DNA from: Ulota crispa
Lineage: Eukaryota; Streptophyta; Bryopsida; Orthotrichales; Orthotrichaceae
NCBI GenBank assembly: GCA_963920765.1
Contig: OY987244.1
Coordinates: 7,628,501 to 7,692,500 of the forward strand
DNA: 64,000 nt
Reading direction: 5' to 3'
Shown here: positions 45,640-57,600 of the stretch, one piece after another
Position numbering within the stretch: the stretch's first letter is position 1
How the letters are laid out: each line of letters opens with the position of its first letter
The notes under the pieces: generated by a model
The model's input: the letters and a program-made list of their open reading frames with translations, nothing else
Databases searched by the model: none
Told to the model about the DNA's origin: nothing
Program-made: the position numbers and the translations under genes

Positions 45640-47345
45640 ATTCATGACGGAGTTGTACGGGAAGTTGAGATATTGCTTGATTTGTGGAGATAAGGTAGTA
45701 CGCTCAAAAACCGTTTGCTCATTTTGAACCATCCAGTACCTTGTTGTGAAATGGTGCAATGGTGGTTCTTACATTAACCTCTTACAACTCATTGAATGCA
45801 TGGAAGAAAATTTGTGTTTAATTTCAAGAGCCAATCATTCTCCTTATTTTTTCAAATCTCTTCACAACTTGCTAGTGAACGGTTCTTGGAAGGTCTAAGG
45901 TTAATAGTAGGCACCTATGACACATGCACTTTGAGAATTCATAAGTAACTCAAAAATGCTTCAAAAAATATGAAACAACTTGTGTTGCATTCAGCATCTA
46001 TTTCTCTTTGTCTGAAAAATGAACTAAAAATCCTTCCATCCACTGAAGACCATGAAAAAGAGGGATGAGCCCTTAGATGGGCAGTTTTTGAGCGTACTAG
46101 CTTAAGCTCAAGCTGGATGGGAGCTAATTTTTTAGATCAAAATATTTTAGAATCTTACCTCATTTTCACAATAGACCAACTGAAATAAAGGAAAAGTGAA
46201 TGAAAATGAATTGATCACTCAAAACCCTCTACAGAAGAGAATGATTGTTGAAGTTAGCCAGTATCTATACTACAGTGGTGCTTGGTTAGCGTCAACCTTT
46301 GTAAGAGCAACAATTGGATATCTCCCCTTTTTGCTCAAAAGCATGTACTATGAGCTTGGTTAAGGTCAAGTTCTTGCATATGATCAACATTTTATTTTCA
46401 TCCCGATGCCCAATCAATGCCCAATTTGACTCATCGGTTAGAAAGGCGTTTGATTAGTGTACCAAAAACATGGGTGGGAAAGCACTTCCAAAGTTGCAAC
46501 CCCTAGAACTAAGGAAAGTAATACAAAGGGAGTGTTTATGATCACTTGGATAAGGTCAACACTTTTTACTAGCCCAAAGTGTAAACACTAACCAAGCACC
46601 CCTGTATAAAGCCTCAAGTGTACGTTTTGCCATGCAATATCATTCTCTACCAATAATGGAAGTTCAAGATTATTTATTATGAAGCATTGGGTGTATGAGT
46701 GTATGTCAATCACCCAAAATCCAAAAAAAGGAGAGAGGAGGAAGAAAGTAAAGGAAAGGGAACATGAAAAGTCACTAGAATACCAATTTCTCCATTAATG
46801 GAAAGATGCTAAATCCTCTATTACAGTTTGCAGTACATTACAAATTTAAAATAGAAATCTTGATAAAAACCATGAAATTTTAAAAACTATCATAGTACTA
46901 AAATCACAATGACCTTTGTAATATCACATCTTTGGTCTCTAGGATATTATCACATACATACCATTTGAAGGCTTATTGATTTTTTTACTTTACATCTTAT
47001 CTAACATATGAAAATCGTAATAAAACTCTAAGGGTGATTGCTTAGCATAGAAAGCACCAACTGCTAGTCCCATGTATAAAATAGCAAAAAAATAATAATA
47101 AATTATTTAATAAATCTTGAACGAATTTGACATTTCATTTGTAAACTAATGTGTTGCATACATGTGTATGTATATGTGTGCATATATTTTGTATAAAAGC
47201 TATTTTTTCTTTATTTTAGTTAGTCTAGGGGGAAAATGAGGTAAGAGTCTAGAATAATTGGATCAAAAAAATTAGCTCCCTTCCAGCTCGAGCTTATCTC
47301 GACAAATCAAGCAATATCCCAATTTAACGTGCGTATCCGTCATGC
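45640..47345. mobile_element. Long inverted-repeat element interrupted by a Tourist-like MITE
   Basis: The right arm (about 47208-47345) is inverse to two separated left pieces. These are about 45643-45693 (GATATTGCTTGATTTGTGGA) and 46103-46190 (AGCTGGATGGGAGCTAATTT onward). The gap between the pieces is filled exactly by the element at 45694-46102, so the left arm was split by that insertion. No coding content. Confidence 0.7.
45694..46102. mobile_element. Tourist/Harbinger-like MITE, GGTAGT family, copy 1
   Basis: The termini are GGTAGTACGCTCAAAAACCG and an inverse ending GAGCGTACTAGC. They are flanked by TAA on the left (45691-45693) and TTAA on the right. The interior aligns with the copies at 52786 and 54047, for example AATTCAT-A--AA-TC and CTTCAAAAAATATGAAA. 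A 3-bp TAA duplication suits PIF/Harbinger. Confidence 0.7.
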
Positions 47346-47735
47346 TTACAATAGTTGGTTTCAACGAATAGCCATGCAAAAATGGATAGCTCTATCCAAA
47401 TTTTTCCTTTGCCAGTATGCATTGGAGGGTACGTGTCATTAGAACCTTCCAACCAAGGCAAAATCAAAAGAGCTTCCCTACTTAGGGCGTCTCCACCTGT
47501 CCCCAAAGGCCAAAGATTCCATTATTAGAGAACTTAAAGTTTCTTGTTTCTAGTGTTAACCACTTCTTCCCCACTTCTTCCCCACGTCTTTCCTTATCCG
47601 AGAGTCAGGGGAGAAAGTTTAGCTTCACCAGCTGAAATCCGGCATTTCCAGAAAATCCGGCATTTTCAGTTTCAACCCAGATTTTGACTAACATGCACCT
47701 GTTATTTCCTGAAAAATTTCTCGATTTCTACATTG

Positions 47736-48983
47736 AATATTGCATTTAGGTTGCCTTGACAATTAGGTTGCCTTATCTTAGAAAATTACTTCATGATTCA
47801 TTGTTTGGCCACTTGAAAGGCACATGCAACTCTCTAAACTATAGGTATTCACATGATTTATGACATGGTCGCCGCTATAAAAAAAAAATTGCACCATAAT
47901 TGTTATTGCTATGACCTTAAAAATTTGTTTACAAAAGTAATTACTAGTGAAAAATATTGTAGGAGCAATAAATATTTAACCCCAAAAGGCCCAAGTGGCC
48001 CCTTGAGGGCCAAGTGGGGTTTCATGCATGTACTTACAACTAAACTACTTTGTGTGATTTTTTGAAACTTATATGGAAGATGGGGAATTAAAAGATCTAC
48101 GTGGGCATCTAATTTTTTTTTGTCATTTTGACATTTATTGAAGATGTTATGCATGAATAACTTAAAAATAGGGGAGAAAGGGGCAGCCCAAAAAACATTG
48201 TATTTAAAAAAAATAAAAAATAAAAAATGGTTCTTTAGATTTCTTTATAAGTGGGAACCTTTGAATCATTTAGTTATGATTGATGAGATGAAAGTTATGA
48301 GAAGTTTTAGTTTGCAGGAAAGTATGGGACTTCCAAACCTCTGTTCCTTTTGCCCCTTGTAAAATTTGGTGCTTTATTTTTTTGAGCTCTTTGTGTATTT
48401 ATTTTTTTGACTTTTTTTGTCCCAAGTCATAGTAGACTGAGATTCCTTGGTTTTCACCATTTGGATCAAAGTAATTCAGATTTCTGAATTTTACATAAAT
48501 CCTCCAATTTTACCTATTGTATATGTAAATTTCATGGCCTTACAGCATTGCAAGATTTTACAAAGTATGATTCACACCTCCAATTCATTTGAAGATTCTC
48601 CTGCACTTACCTAACTTGGTCTTCTACATGGGAAAAATAAACCTCAACTTTGCGTACAACATTTTTTTTTATATAGGAGTGGTCAAGGGCTTCTAAAATT
48701 TTTGGGAAGCAAAAAAAAAACTCTTTTTTTCACTTTAGATGTCAATATTTCACTCCTCTACATCTAAAATGAGCTGATTTGTTTCCCTCAAGTACCTCTC
48801 ATAATCTAGGACAAGATCCTAAGGTTGGATTTTAAAGAAAAAACAACTTTTCCTACCTTTCAATTCATTCTCCCAAAAGTGACAGTTTTGAGTGACTTTC
48901 ACAGAAAAAGGATTTGGACCTTTAGGGGTTAAATAGTGTGAAATGTTGGGAAATTAGTTTGAGGCAACCTAAACGCAATATTT
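47736..48983. mobile_element. Inverted-repeat element hosting a TTAA insertion
   Basis: The left end AATATTGCATTTAGGTTGCC and the right end GGCAACCTAAACGCAATATT are inverse. Without the nested element at 47976-48932 it would be about 290 bp, the size of its homologue at 41866-42152. Confidence 0.7.
47976..48932. mobile_element. TTAA-flanked piggyBac-like MITE nested in another element
   Basis: It starts TTAACCCCAAAAGGCCC and ends GGACCTTTAGGGGTTAA. 957 bp. Host DNA on both sides (GAAAAATATTGTAG before, AATAGTGTGAAATG after) is continuous in the homologue at 42078-42130, where a single TTAT stands at the insertion point. This shows insertion at a four-base TTAA-type target with its duplication. 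Confidence 0.85.
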
Positions 48984-49009
48984 AGTGCGTTGTATATAAC
49001 TATATTTAA

Positions 49010-49240
49010 AAAATTTGAGAAAAATGACCAGTTTTTTATTTGGTAGTTTCATGTCTCAACTGAGTTTTTTGTGATTTCAACCTGCTAACAATACTCTAAC
49101 CGCCGATTCTCTCCAATCATTGCCTTGTGCATTGACCATTGTCTGGGATGAATCGGCATTTAGTGTATTGTCATTCGGTTGAAATTACAAAAAATCAGTT
49201 GAAATCGAAACCATCAGCTCAAAAATTTGTCAAACTTTAC
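49010..49240. mobile_element. Short inverted-repeat element
   Basis: CTCAACTGAGTTTTTTGTGA near 49063 is inverse to AATTACAAAAAATCAGTTGA near 49186, and the flanks pair weakly out to TTTGAGAAA. It is probably a small MITE. The ends are uncertain. Confidence 0.5.
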
Positions 49241-49530
49241 AAAAATAAATAAACATAGTATATTGTAAAGAAAATAGTCTATGTAACCCAATAAAAAAAT
49301 CAGTTGAAAATGAGAGATGTCAGATTGCAGTGTGTAGAGGAAACCAAAATTCCTCCCCAAACCTTGCCCCTATATGTTCAATAAGATAAATTAACTCTTA
49401 ATCCCGCTCTCAATTAACAACAAATCTACTTATTTGCAAAAAATACAGATTTTCCATTGTTACTTATTTAACTGAAATGGAAGAAAAGGTAAAATAACAT
49501 TTGAAGGAGCCGTTTGTGCATAAGGAGATT

Positions 49531-51157
49531 GTCAGCAATGCTAAGGCGTGAGTGACGAGCAATGAGTGTTGAGAGTAGAGCAGTGAGCAGTTGGATTTGA
49601 GCAATGAAAATTTACATTTTATTAAAATAATAATAATTTAAAACAATAAATAGTGAGGTTAAGGCAAAAATTAGTAATGAAAGACCAAATAAAATTAACA
49701 AATTACTAATTAAACTTGGAAGAAAAGGGCTTTTATAAATTCTTCTAATGTCCAAGTAATATTTAAAAAGGTAAAAATGGTGAAATTATATTTTACGCAC
49801 ATGCAGATAATTTTGGATTGGATGAAAAATGAATGTTAGTCATCCATGTTCAAAAAAACATTCATCCAATCATTCATCCAAGTATCATCTAGCAAATGAG
49901 ATAACGACATGGAATTTGGGTATATAATATTTTTCTTTAACTTATTCTTTTTTTATGTTTTTCTTGTTTGCTAAAAAGTTGTTTTTTGTTTTTTTACGGA
50001 TTACTTTTTTGTGTTCTAGGACCCTCCTCGGAATCTGGGGGCCCAACTTTGGTGGTTTTGGATGTTGTAAAAGCCTCCTCAAAATCCGAGGAGGCCTTCT
50101 AAAAATAGATTATTATTATTTTATTTTATTTTTAGATTATTTTTTTGTGTTCTAGGACCCTCCTTGGAATTTGGAGGCCCAATTTTAGTGGTTTTGGATG
50201 TTGTAAAGTGCTCCTTGGACCTCCTCGGAATCTAGAGGCTCACTTTTGGTGATTTTAGATGTTGTAAAGTGCTCCTCGGATTCCGAGGAGACTTTTACAA
50301 CATCCAAAACAACCAAAATTGGGCCTCTAGATTCCAAGGAGGGTCTTAGAACACAAAAAAAAATCCGAAAAAAATAATAATAATAATAATCTATTATTAA
50401 AAGGCCTCCTTGGATTCCAAGGAGGCTTTTACAATATCCAAAACCTCCAAAATTGGGCCTCTAGATTTCGAGGAGGATCTTAGAACACAAAAAAAAAATC
50501 CAAAAACTAAAATAAAATAATAATAATCTATTATTAGAAGGCCTCCTTGGATTTTGAGGAGGCTTTTACAACATCCAAAACCACCAAATTTGGGCCTCTA
50601 GATTCCAAAGAGGATCCTAGGAGGCTTTTACAACATCCAAAACCACCAAATTTGGGCCTCTAGATTCCAAAGAGGATCCTAGAACACAAAAAAAGAATCC
50701 AAAAAAGAAAAAAGAAAAAAGAAATAACCTATTTTTAGAAATGCTCCACAGATTCCGAGGAGGCCTTTAAAACATCCAAAACCACCAAAGTTGGGGCTCC
50801 AAATTTTGAGGAGGATCCTAGAACACAAAAACCAAATCTGTTGCCTTGATTTGTATTTGTGATTTATCTTTTTAAACGGGTTTTTATCATGTTTGTTGTC
50901 CTCTTTTCATTTACATTCATCCATTTTAGTTTTCATTCATCCAATATGTTTTTTCATTTGTTTATTTCAATGGATGAACTTCAATCATCATCCATTTTTT
51001 TATTCATATAGTGATCACTTTTGTCTACTTACAATTATGTGAAACTCCCTAAAATATGATTTCAAATTTCAAATTTTTATGAAAAGTTTGCCCATCGCTC
51101 AACACTCACTGCTCAACGCTCAACGCTCATTACTCCCCTCTCATAGTTTAGCAACCC
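49531..51157. mobile_element. Large inverted-repeat element with an internal inverted array
   Basis: The left end carries GAGCAATGAGTGTTGAGAG and GAGCAGTGAGCAG. The right end carries the inverse (CTCACTGCTCAACGCTCAAC and CAACGCTCATTACTC). TAAGGAGATTGT at 49521 and TAAGGAGACTGT at 51158 flank it and may derive from a 9-12 bp target duplication, which would suit a Mutator-like element. Next inside are CATTCATCC-rich arms, and in the centre the array at 50011-50830. No transposase frame. Confidence 0.55.
50011..50830. repeat. Array of direct then inverted ~75-bp units
   Basis: Three units reading CTAGGACCCTCCTCGGAATC then GGTGGTTTTGGATGTTGTAA lie in plus orientation at 50011-50272. About five inverse units follow at 50275-50830. 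Within units CCTCCTCGG and CCGAGGAGG also pair. Some are separated by (AATAATAAT) runs. The whole could fold into a long hairpin. Confidence 0.8.
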
Positions 51158-51169
51158 TAAGGAGACTGT

Positions 51170-52785
51170 GAATTTTGTCGTGCCAAGGAGAAATTTTTGG
51201 TTGGTTCATGTGTTAATGGTTCCCTTTTAATCCAAAGTTTTCCTAACCTTTTATTTTCTTGTATAAGGTAGTATAGTTAAGCCCACCTAATTCATCAATG
51301 ACAGTAATAGATATTTGAGGGGAACATGTCAGCCATTCTTAGAAGTGCACGCTTTCAGAACCCGCACCATTTTAGAGCCTCTTCCTTAGGTGGAGATGCT
51401 CTTATGAGCGAATTGTAGATGAACATTGAATCTCATGATGAATTTCATGATTTTTTCACTTTGTTTGTGAGGCTAGGGTGAAAAAACTCATGTAGACTAT
51501 TTTATGTATAAGGATAAAGGTAAGAATTTGCCCCTATTTTGGAATTAACTACTTCATTTCCTTTGGGGGTTCCAACTTCCAACAATATGTATAGAGGCTC
51601 ATTGGTGGGGGAGGGTTCGTCCTTATCCAAATAAATTACATCCGGATATAGATGGGGAAGCCTCGTGGTGGAGATGCTTTTAGTTTGAGTGTTGAGAGAA
51701 TGTTTTGAGGTGTCATAAACACCTATCGTCCAAATATTGCATGTGTCAAACCTTTACTATTACTGTGTAATGGTATAGATCAATCTCGTGAATCTTGATG
51801 ATGGTGAGTATCTAAGCTTTTACATTTTTCTGGCAGATACAAAGTTAGATCGATGTTTGGCCAGGGTGGAAAAGTTCTAAGGTAGAAGCACCCATAAGCG
51901 CAATTATAAGGACTTTAGAGTAGGAAAGTTAATTGATGAACTCTAAAAAATGTAGATAAGTAAGCAAGAGGAAATAAATCCATCAATTTAAAAGTTTCAC
52001 TTGCAAGTATTTGTTCACGCAAATATTTCAAAGTCTAAAATCATTGAAAATGTATAGTTCTAGAGATGCTAAAAAAGACCCTCACGGAAGCCTTCATTGT
52101 GCTCGTGTGCTTGGAAAACTAGCTTGCATAGTTACTTAAATATTTAGATGGAGCACCCATAACCGTCATGAAAGGTAACAAAATATTGTGCTTGGGTTAC
52201 TTGAATGGTGTGTTCACCTACTTGTTAATTTACTCATGGTATTGCATAAATATTTAAGGCCATTCATTGACTTATTTCCAAACCTGTTGGCATTCAAGTA
52301 GGCTACACTTGTCACCCATAACCATTATATTGTCACTCAAAACCATTACTTTATCACCCTTAACCATTTTTTTTGTATTTGTCATTTGTGGGACTAAAAA
52401 ACACAGTAATGGGTGCAAACATAACTTACGTCACACCCATGGAGCATTGTTTTTTAATTTTTATTGGCTAATTTTTGCTTAAATCCTACCTCAAAATCCT
52501 TGTGGCTACCACTACACTAAGAACTTAGGCTCAAAAAGTGGATGAAATTGCTTGATGTCTCCTTGAGTAAACATATGATTTGCTAACTTTTGAATGAAAA
52601 TAGCTTATATTAGTAAACTTGTTAGATGAACGTGCACACATCATTCATTCCTTCCAATATTAGCCAATTTTTCCTTACTTCGGTTGAGCGCTTTCTAGGG
52701 TGCAAGTTGCTCTACCTTGGCAAAAAAGTACTGCCATGGAGACCTGACGCTGATGGGTGCTGCTTCTGCAAATGCAGTAACTTAA
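51170..52785. other. AT-rich intergenic stretch
   Basis: Contains an arm-like fragment at about 51285-51395 related to the foldback at 243-455 (TCATCAATGA, GGGGAACATGTCAG, TTTTAGAGCCTC). Otherwise no gene or element was recognised. Confidence 0.4.
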
Positions 52786-53171
52786 GGTAGTTGCTCTAAA
52801 ACCGTCACTCAAATTTAAAGCGCTCCATAGGTAGTCCAAGAATGGATATGAAGTGGTTCTTGAATGGACCCCTCTTAGTCTTAAAAGAAAAGGTGAATTT
52901 TATTACAAGAGCTAATCATACTCCTCTATTCACTTGATCTCTTTACAAGTTGCAAGGGACGCTTTATGAAATACCTAGAATCACAAATAGGTGTCTACTA
53001 CAAAAAACTTTGAAAATTCATCAATAATTCGATAATGCTTCAAAAAATATGAAAAAAATTGGGTTACATTTAACATCCTTTGATAAAAAATTAGACAAAA
53101 AATCTTCATGTCTTAAAAAGCCTATGAAAATCCAAAACAGCCCTTAAAGTGACGGTTTTAGAGCGACTACC
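52786..53171. mobile_element. Tourist/Harbinger-like MITE, GGTAGT family, copy 2
   Basis: It starts GGTAGTTGCTCTAAAACCGT and ends with the near-perfect inverse (ACGGTTTTAGAGCGACTACC). It is flanked by TTAA on each side. 386 bp. It aligns with 54047-54609 over GAATCACAAATAGGTGTCTA and CTTCAAAAAATATGAAAAAA. Confidence 0.8.
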
Positions 53172-53199
53172 TTAAACCGAGCCATTTATGAGTTTGGCT

Positions 53200-53510
53200 G
53201 CGGAGTGCGGAGTGCGGACCTCTCTTTGGTATCGTACACGTGTCACTTACAGCTCTACCTGAAAGTCTGAGTCAGAAAAGGGCAGAGTCACAGTCACCCG
53301 AACGACACGCGACTCCGAACGAACCGCAGATCGAAGCTCCGAGCCTCCCACCGAACCCACGAGAAGCACCGACCAACCGAACCTAAATTTCGCCGAACCA
53401 CCTGTCGTAGTGTCGTCACGATTGTTACCCCTCGTCGTCAGGCTGACGTACTCCTCCTCTCCCCCGTTCACCACATGGGATTCTCTGAGGGGCGGTTTGC
53501 ACTAGGTCCC
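53200..53510. other. GC-rich island without an assigned gene
   Basis: Base composition is sharply higher in GC than the flanks, with many CG dinucleotides. A 75-codon minus-strand frame (53474-53247) begins at a non-ATG or weak start and has no domain I recognise. It could be part of a first exon or promoter of a gene I cannot trace, or an unrelated insert. Confidence 0.3.
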
Positions 53511-53535
53511 ACGTCCCATCTGTGTAAGTCTCACG

Positions 53536-53785
53536 TTAACCCCTGAGCGCTCAGTCCAAATTCATGGAGTGTTATACCTCATTGTAAATAATTTGGCACC
53601 CCAAGTTCAAATACAACATTTGGAAGAGTAAGCCATTGCTATTGGACGAGACTTAATGTCCGTATATGTATGAAAAATTTGGTAAGTTCTTCGTTGCATG
53701 GATCAAAATACTATAATGGTCAAAGACAACAAACCGTCAAATATGGAGAGGCCACATTTCGGCTTGTGGGGCGCTCAGGGGTTAA
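53536..53785. mobile_element. TTAA-flanked piggyBac-like MITE (~250-bp subfamily)
   Basis: It starts TTAACCCCTGAGCGCTC and ends GGGCGCTCAGGGGTTAA. This is the best-preserved inverted pair of the family in the window. It is exactly 250 bp, as is 16718-16967. Confidence 0.85.
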
Positions 53786-54046
53786 CATGAGGTCTCATTG
53801 TTGCCTATAAAGGCAAAAAATAGAATTAACAAAAGTATGAATATTTTATGGAAAGACATTGGTGGGACTCAGGCTAAAAATTGGGTCTAGCAAAAAGGTC
53901 AATTTAAATCTTGAGTGAAGTTCCACCTTTCTTGAAGTCACAAACTCTTTCAAAATATGCTATCATGTAGCAAAATGCAATAAATCAAGACAAGGGACTT
54001 GAAACTTAGTGTGAATCTTGAATCAAATCCCAAACTTATTCTCTAA

Positions 54047-54609
54047 GGTGGTTTGCTTGAAAAGCAACCCCTGTAAATAAAGCTTCCCATATGATGATAT
54101 GGGTGCCAAGAATGGTAATGCAATGGTCCTTGAATGGATCTCTATAAGTCATAAAAGATAAAGTGAATTCTATTGCAATAACCAATCATACTCCTTGATT
54201 TCACCTCATCTCTTCATAAATTGCAAGGGTATTGTTTACAAGAGACCTAGAATCACAAATAGGTGTCTACTATAGAAAACTTCAAAAATTCATCAACAAT
54301 TCAATAATACTTCAAAAAATATGAAAAAAATTGGGTTACATTTGACATCCATTTCTCTTTAATGCATTATTCATTAAATTGGGAAAAAGCTACATTTTGG
54401 GACTTTTGGATTTTATATTTTTTAAAGAATATTCATTGAATTCTCTTTAAAAGACATAAAATCCAAAACTCCCAAAATGTAGCTTTTTCCAATTTAATGA
54501 ATAACGCGTTCTTTATCTGAAAATGAGAGAAAAAAAATCTTCATGTCTTGAAAATGCCCATGAAAACATCAGAACAGCTCGTATGGGGTCGCTTTTCGAC
54601 CAGACTACC
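54047..54609. mobile_element. Tourist/Harbinger-like MITE, GGTAGT family, copy 3, interrupted
   Basis: It starts GGTGGTTTGCTT and ends with an inverse CAGACTACC, with TAA on both sides (54044-54046, 54610-54612). It is split by the MITE at 54361-54510. The sequence across the break (TTTCTCTTT and TCTGAAAATG) is continuous in the copy at 45694-46102. Confidence 0.75.
54361..54510. mobile_element. MITE, ATTCATTAAATTGGG family, short nested copy
   Basis: It starts AATGCATTATTCATTAAATT and ends AATTTAATGAATAACGCGTT. Only 150 bp, it is almost all inverted repeat (GCTACATTTTGGGACTTTTG and its inverse inside). It is inserted within 54047-54609 next to TCTTT-like repeats on each side. Confidence 0.8.
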
Positions 54610-54612
54610 TAA

Positions 54613-57600
54613 CAATAATCAAGTTTTCATCAATCACTAAGTTTTCATTTTTGAGTGGGACGTGGGACGTACTGTCGGAAGCGCCCCCACCATACTCGTG
54701 CGGCATCAATCAGCATGACTAACTTAGCGATTGCGGAATTACTCCAATTCTGGATCCGGGTTCACCAACGAGCTTGCAGGTGCGCCGATATTTTTCTCTG
54801 TCGCTCGTTGCTCATTAGGGTTGCATTAAGAGAGTTGTAAATGGTTGCACCGCTCCTTTTTTAGTCTGGATTCTGTCCGCGCGTCCGCTGGCGTTCTTCT
54901 TTTCCAAATAAAACCAACCTGTTGCTCCGAGACTGCTTGGCGGTGGTCAAGTTATGGGGGTGGTGATGGTGATGAAGCGGGAACTGGAGCTGAGTGTAGC
55001 ATGGAGTGCCAGCTGCGGAATGGGCTACCGACAGTTCTGGGCAATGGAGACGAGGGCTTTTAGAATTTTAATGTACTAAAAACCAGCGCCCTGCCTTGCT
55101 GTACGTCTCTACATGGACTTGAAACAAGTGGTCATGCGAATGCAGGAACCAACAGATTGAAACTTTGAAGCTGCCCAGAGTTAGCTGTGGAGGAACTTGC
55201 AAAAAATAATGTATGCGAGTGACTGGACTACGAACCCCAGGCTTGCAACGGCACCGTCTTGGTAAGCTAATCTGACTAATCCTGTTGGTGATCAAAACTA
55301 GTGTCACTACCTACTTCTATTACTGTGGAAATTAAGAAAGGACTTTGGTAAGTTAGTGTCACACGCACTAATTGGAAACATCAGTGTAGCATAGAAGCTT
55401 GAAGCTTTGCATCCCAAAATGATCAGATTTAAGCAAGTGTAATGCCTATTACATAACAGCCTGTAAAACGAACATTTGTGAGGGCCAGTGAAACTGTCGG
55501 TAATGAAGGTGTGAAGGATCAGTCGATCAGAGTCTTAACTCTCTCTGTAACGAATGCATAAAAATTTGAACTCTCCGCATTATTGCAACATCTGCAAATT
55601 TGGATTCTGCTTTCTCTGTAGGAGCCACTAAGTGCCACTAACTGTAACGCCGAGAAAGTGATGTAACATGGTTATGCTAATTTTTCGGGATGTTGAACTC
55701 TATTCCAGGGATAGCCCTGAACTGCTGAACCTCCTTATTTAAATTGGTTATTAGAAAATTAAGACATCAATCACTTAAAACCCAACTAATGCTTATCAAG
55801 CAGTTGTCTGAATTCGCAATGACTAACGGAGTCTGTTCTTGAAACCCTGGGCTTGAGACTGGATAAAGTTTAGAGAGCGTTAGATTTCGTGATTCAATGA
55901 ATGCCTAGGCCCCAAGCCCCCAACCAGCTGAGTCCCATTATACTACCGCAGAACCGTTCCAGCACAGTAAGTTGAACCAGCTGAATACTAATCACATCGC
56001 CAACACAGGACTTGCACGAAGTTCAGAACCTTGTGTTGGGGCAATTGTTTTGTAGCCCTTGTTTAGGGACTGATGTTGAATGCCCAGTCTGTATCAAGAC
56101 AGTCGCAACTCAATGCGCATCGAGGCCTTTCAATGGTTCTCACATCATGTTGCCAATTAGGTACATACACCAGCTATGATGTGCAAACCAACAAAGTAAT
56201 TTAAAGTTTCTAATTAATACTGAATGGCTAGCTATCCAACTTTGCCAGAAGTTCGATCACAGTATTTGACTTGTTAAGATTAGTTTCATTTGCCTTGGCC
56301 TAGAGAACAGTCCTTAATGGTTTGTTTGTGCTTGGATTCAGCTTGAGGTGTCTAGCCGAGGATCAGTGAATGAAACTACTGGCTGAATCAATCTTCGGTT
56401 TACACATGGAGGGCGGAGTTGAGTCATAGCACAAGAAAGCCTGCTCCAGGTCTGAATATCATTGACAGGTATGTACTCTAGATGCAAGATCTTAATGTTT
56501 TTTGGATCCGTCAGGGCCAAGCTGTTGGCAGCCATGACAATGAAGATAGTGCAGAATTTTCCTTGAGTGGAATAATTTTTGTTCACTTCTGGTACCACTT
56601 CAAGCAACCGAAGCGTAACTTTACAGTCATCTCGTATTCTGCTCAGTACTACCGGTAGTAATTATATCAGATTGCACCACAGATTGACAGAATAGGTTCT
56701 GCTAAAACGTACGGGTACGTGAATTTACTGTTGCTCATTGCTGCTTGCGTGATTGCACTGGAGCTTTCTACTAGTTTTTTGAGGAAGAAAATGAAAGGCC
56801 GTTGCTTTCACGAATGCTGTTCATGAAAAACGAACATAAAGATCCCACTTAATAAACTCGATTACAAAAGTAATAAAATATGTTCTCGTATGGATAAATT
56901 AGAGGACGCTGGCGGGTCCGGGGACTTGACCCCAGATAGCCTTGAAAAGAAAGGTAATTAAAATAGATAAATTGGAGGCTGGGCGTTCAACGTGTGTGTC
57001 GAAGTGCCCATATAATATAGTATATAATAGAACATGACCCCTATTTTCTCTATTTTATAGTAGTTGTGTAGCGTAGGACCCTCTTTTGAAGGGATCAGTG
57101 CCAAAGCCGGCAGACCTATGCGCTTAAAGAAAGCACATACTTTCAAAAGAATATAGAATTAAATAGTTGTTGAACAGCATAGCTCAGACACATAATTCTA
57201 GACGGGCACTTCCTCTGAAAGTGCAGCGAGACGACAGAATTCAGCTTTCCAGATTCCAGATGCAATTGCTTGGGAGTTGGGAACCGGTCCTCCCATCGAG
57301 GATGGCCTTTATTCGTGAGTGCTTTTCAAGTGCGCATGGAATCTATAAAACTGGGGGCAAGTTTAACACTGTAGAGCCTCTCTCAAGTAACCAGCGGTTG
57401 AGCTGGCATATCAATACGCACCTAGAAAATGTGCAATTAGAATAGACAATCTCCACTTTCAAACCAAGAATCAATCTAGAATGTGGAACGTGTGGGCCTA
57501 GGGGACCAGCTCTACATATTTCATCCGAAATACGCTACAGGTAGACCTAGGTGTTTTGCTCTTGGTAAACCTTTATTTAAAGACCTTTCTGGACGTCAAC

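Noticed and set aside
56880-56945. tRNA-like GC-rich patch (GGCGGGTCCGGGGACTTGACC)
   Set aside because: No cloverleaf, acceptor stem or proper B box could be drawn.
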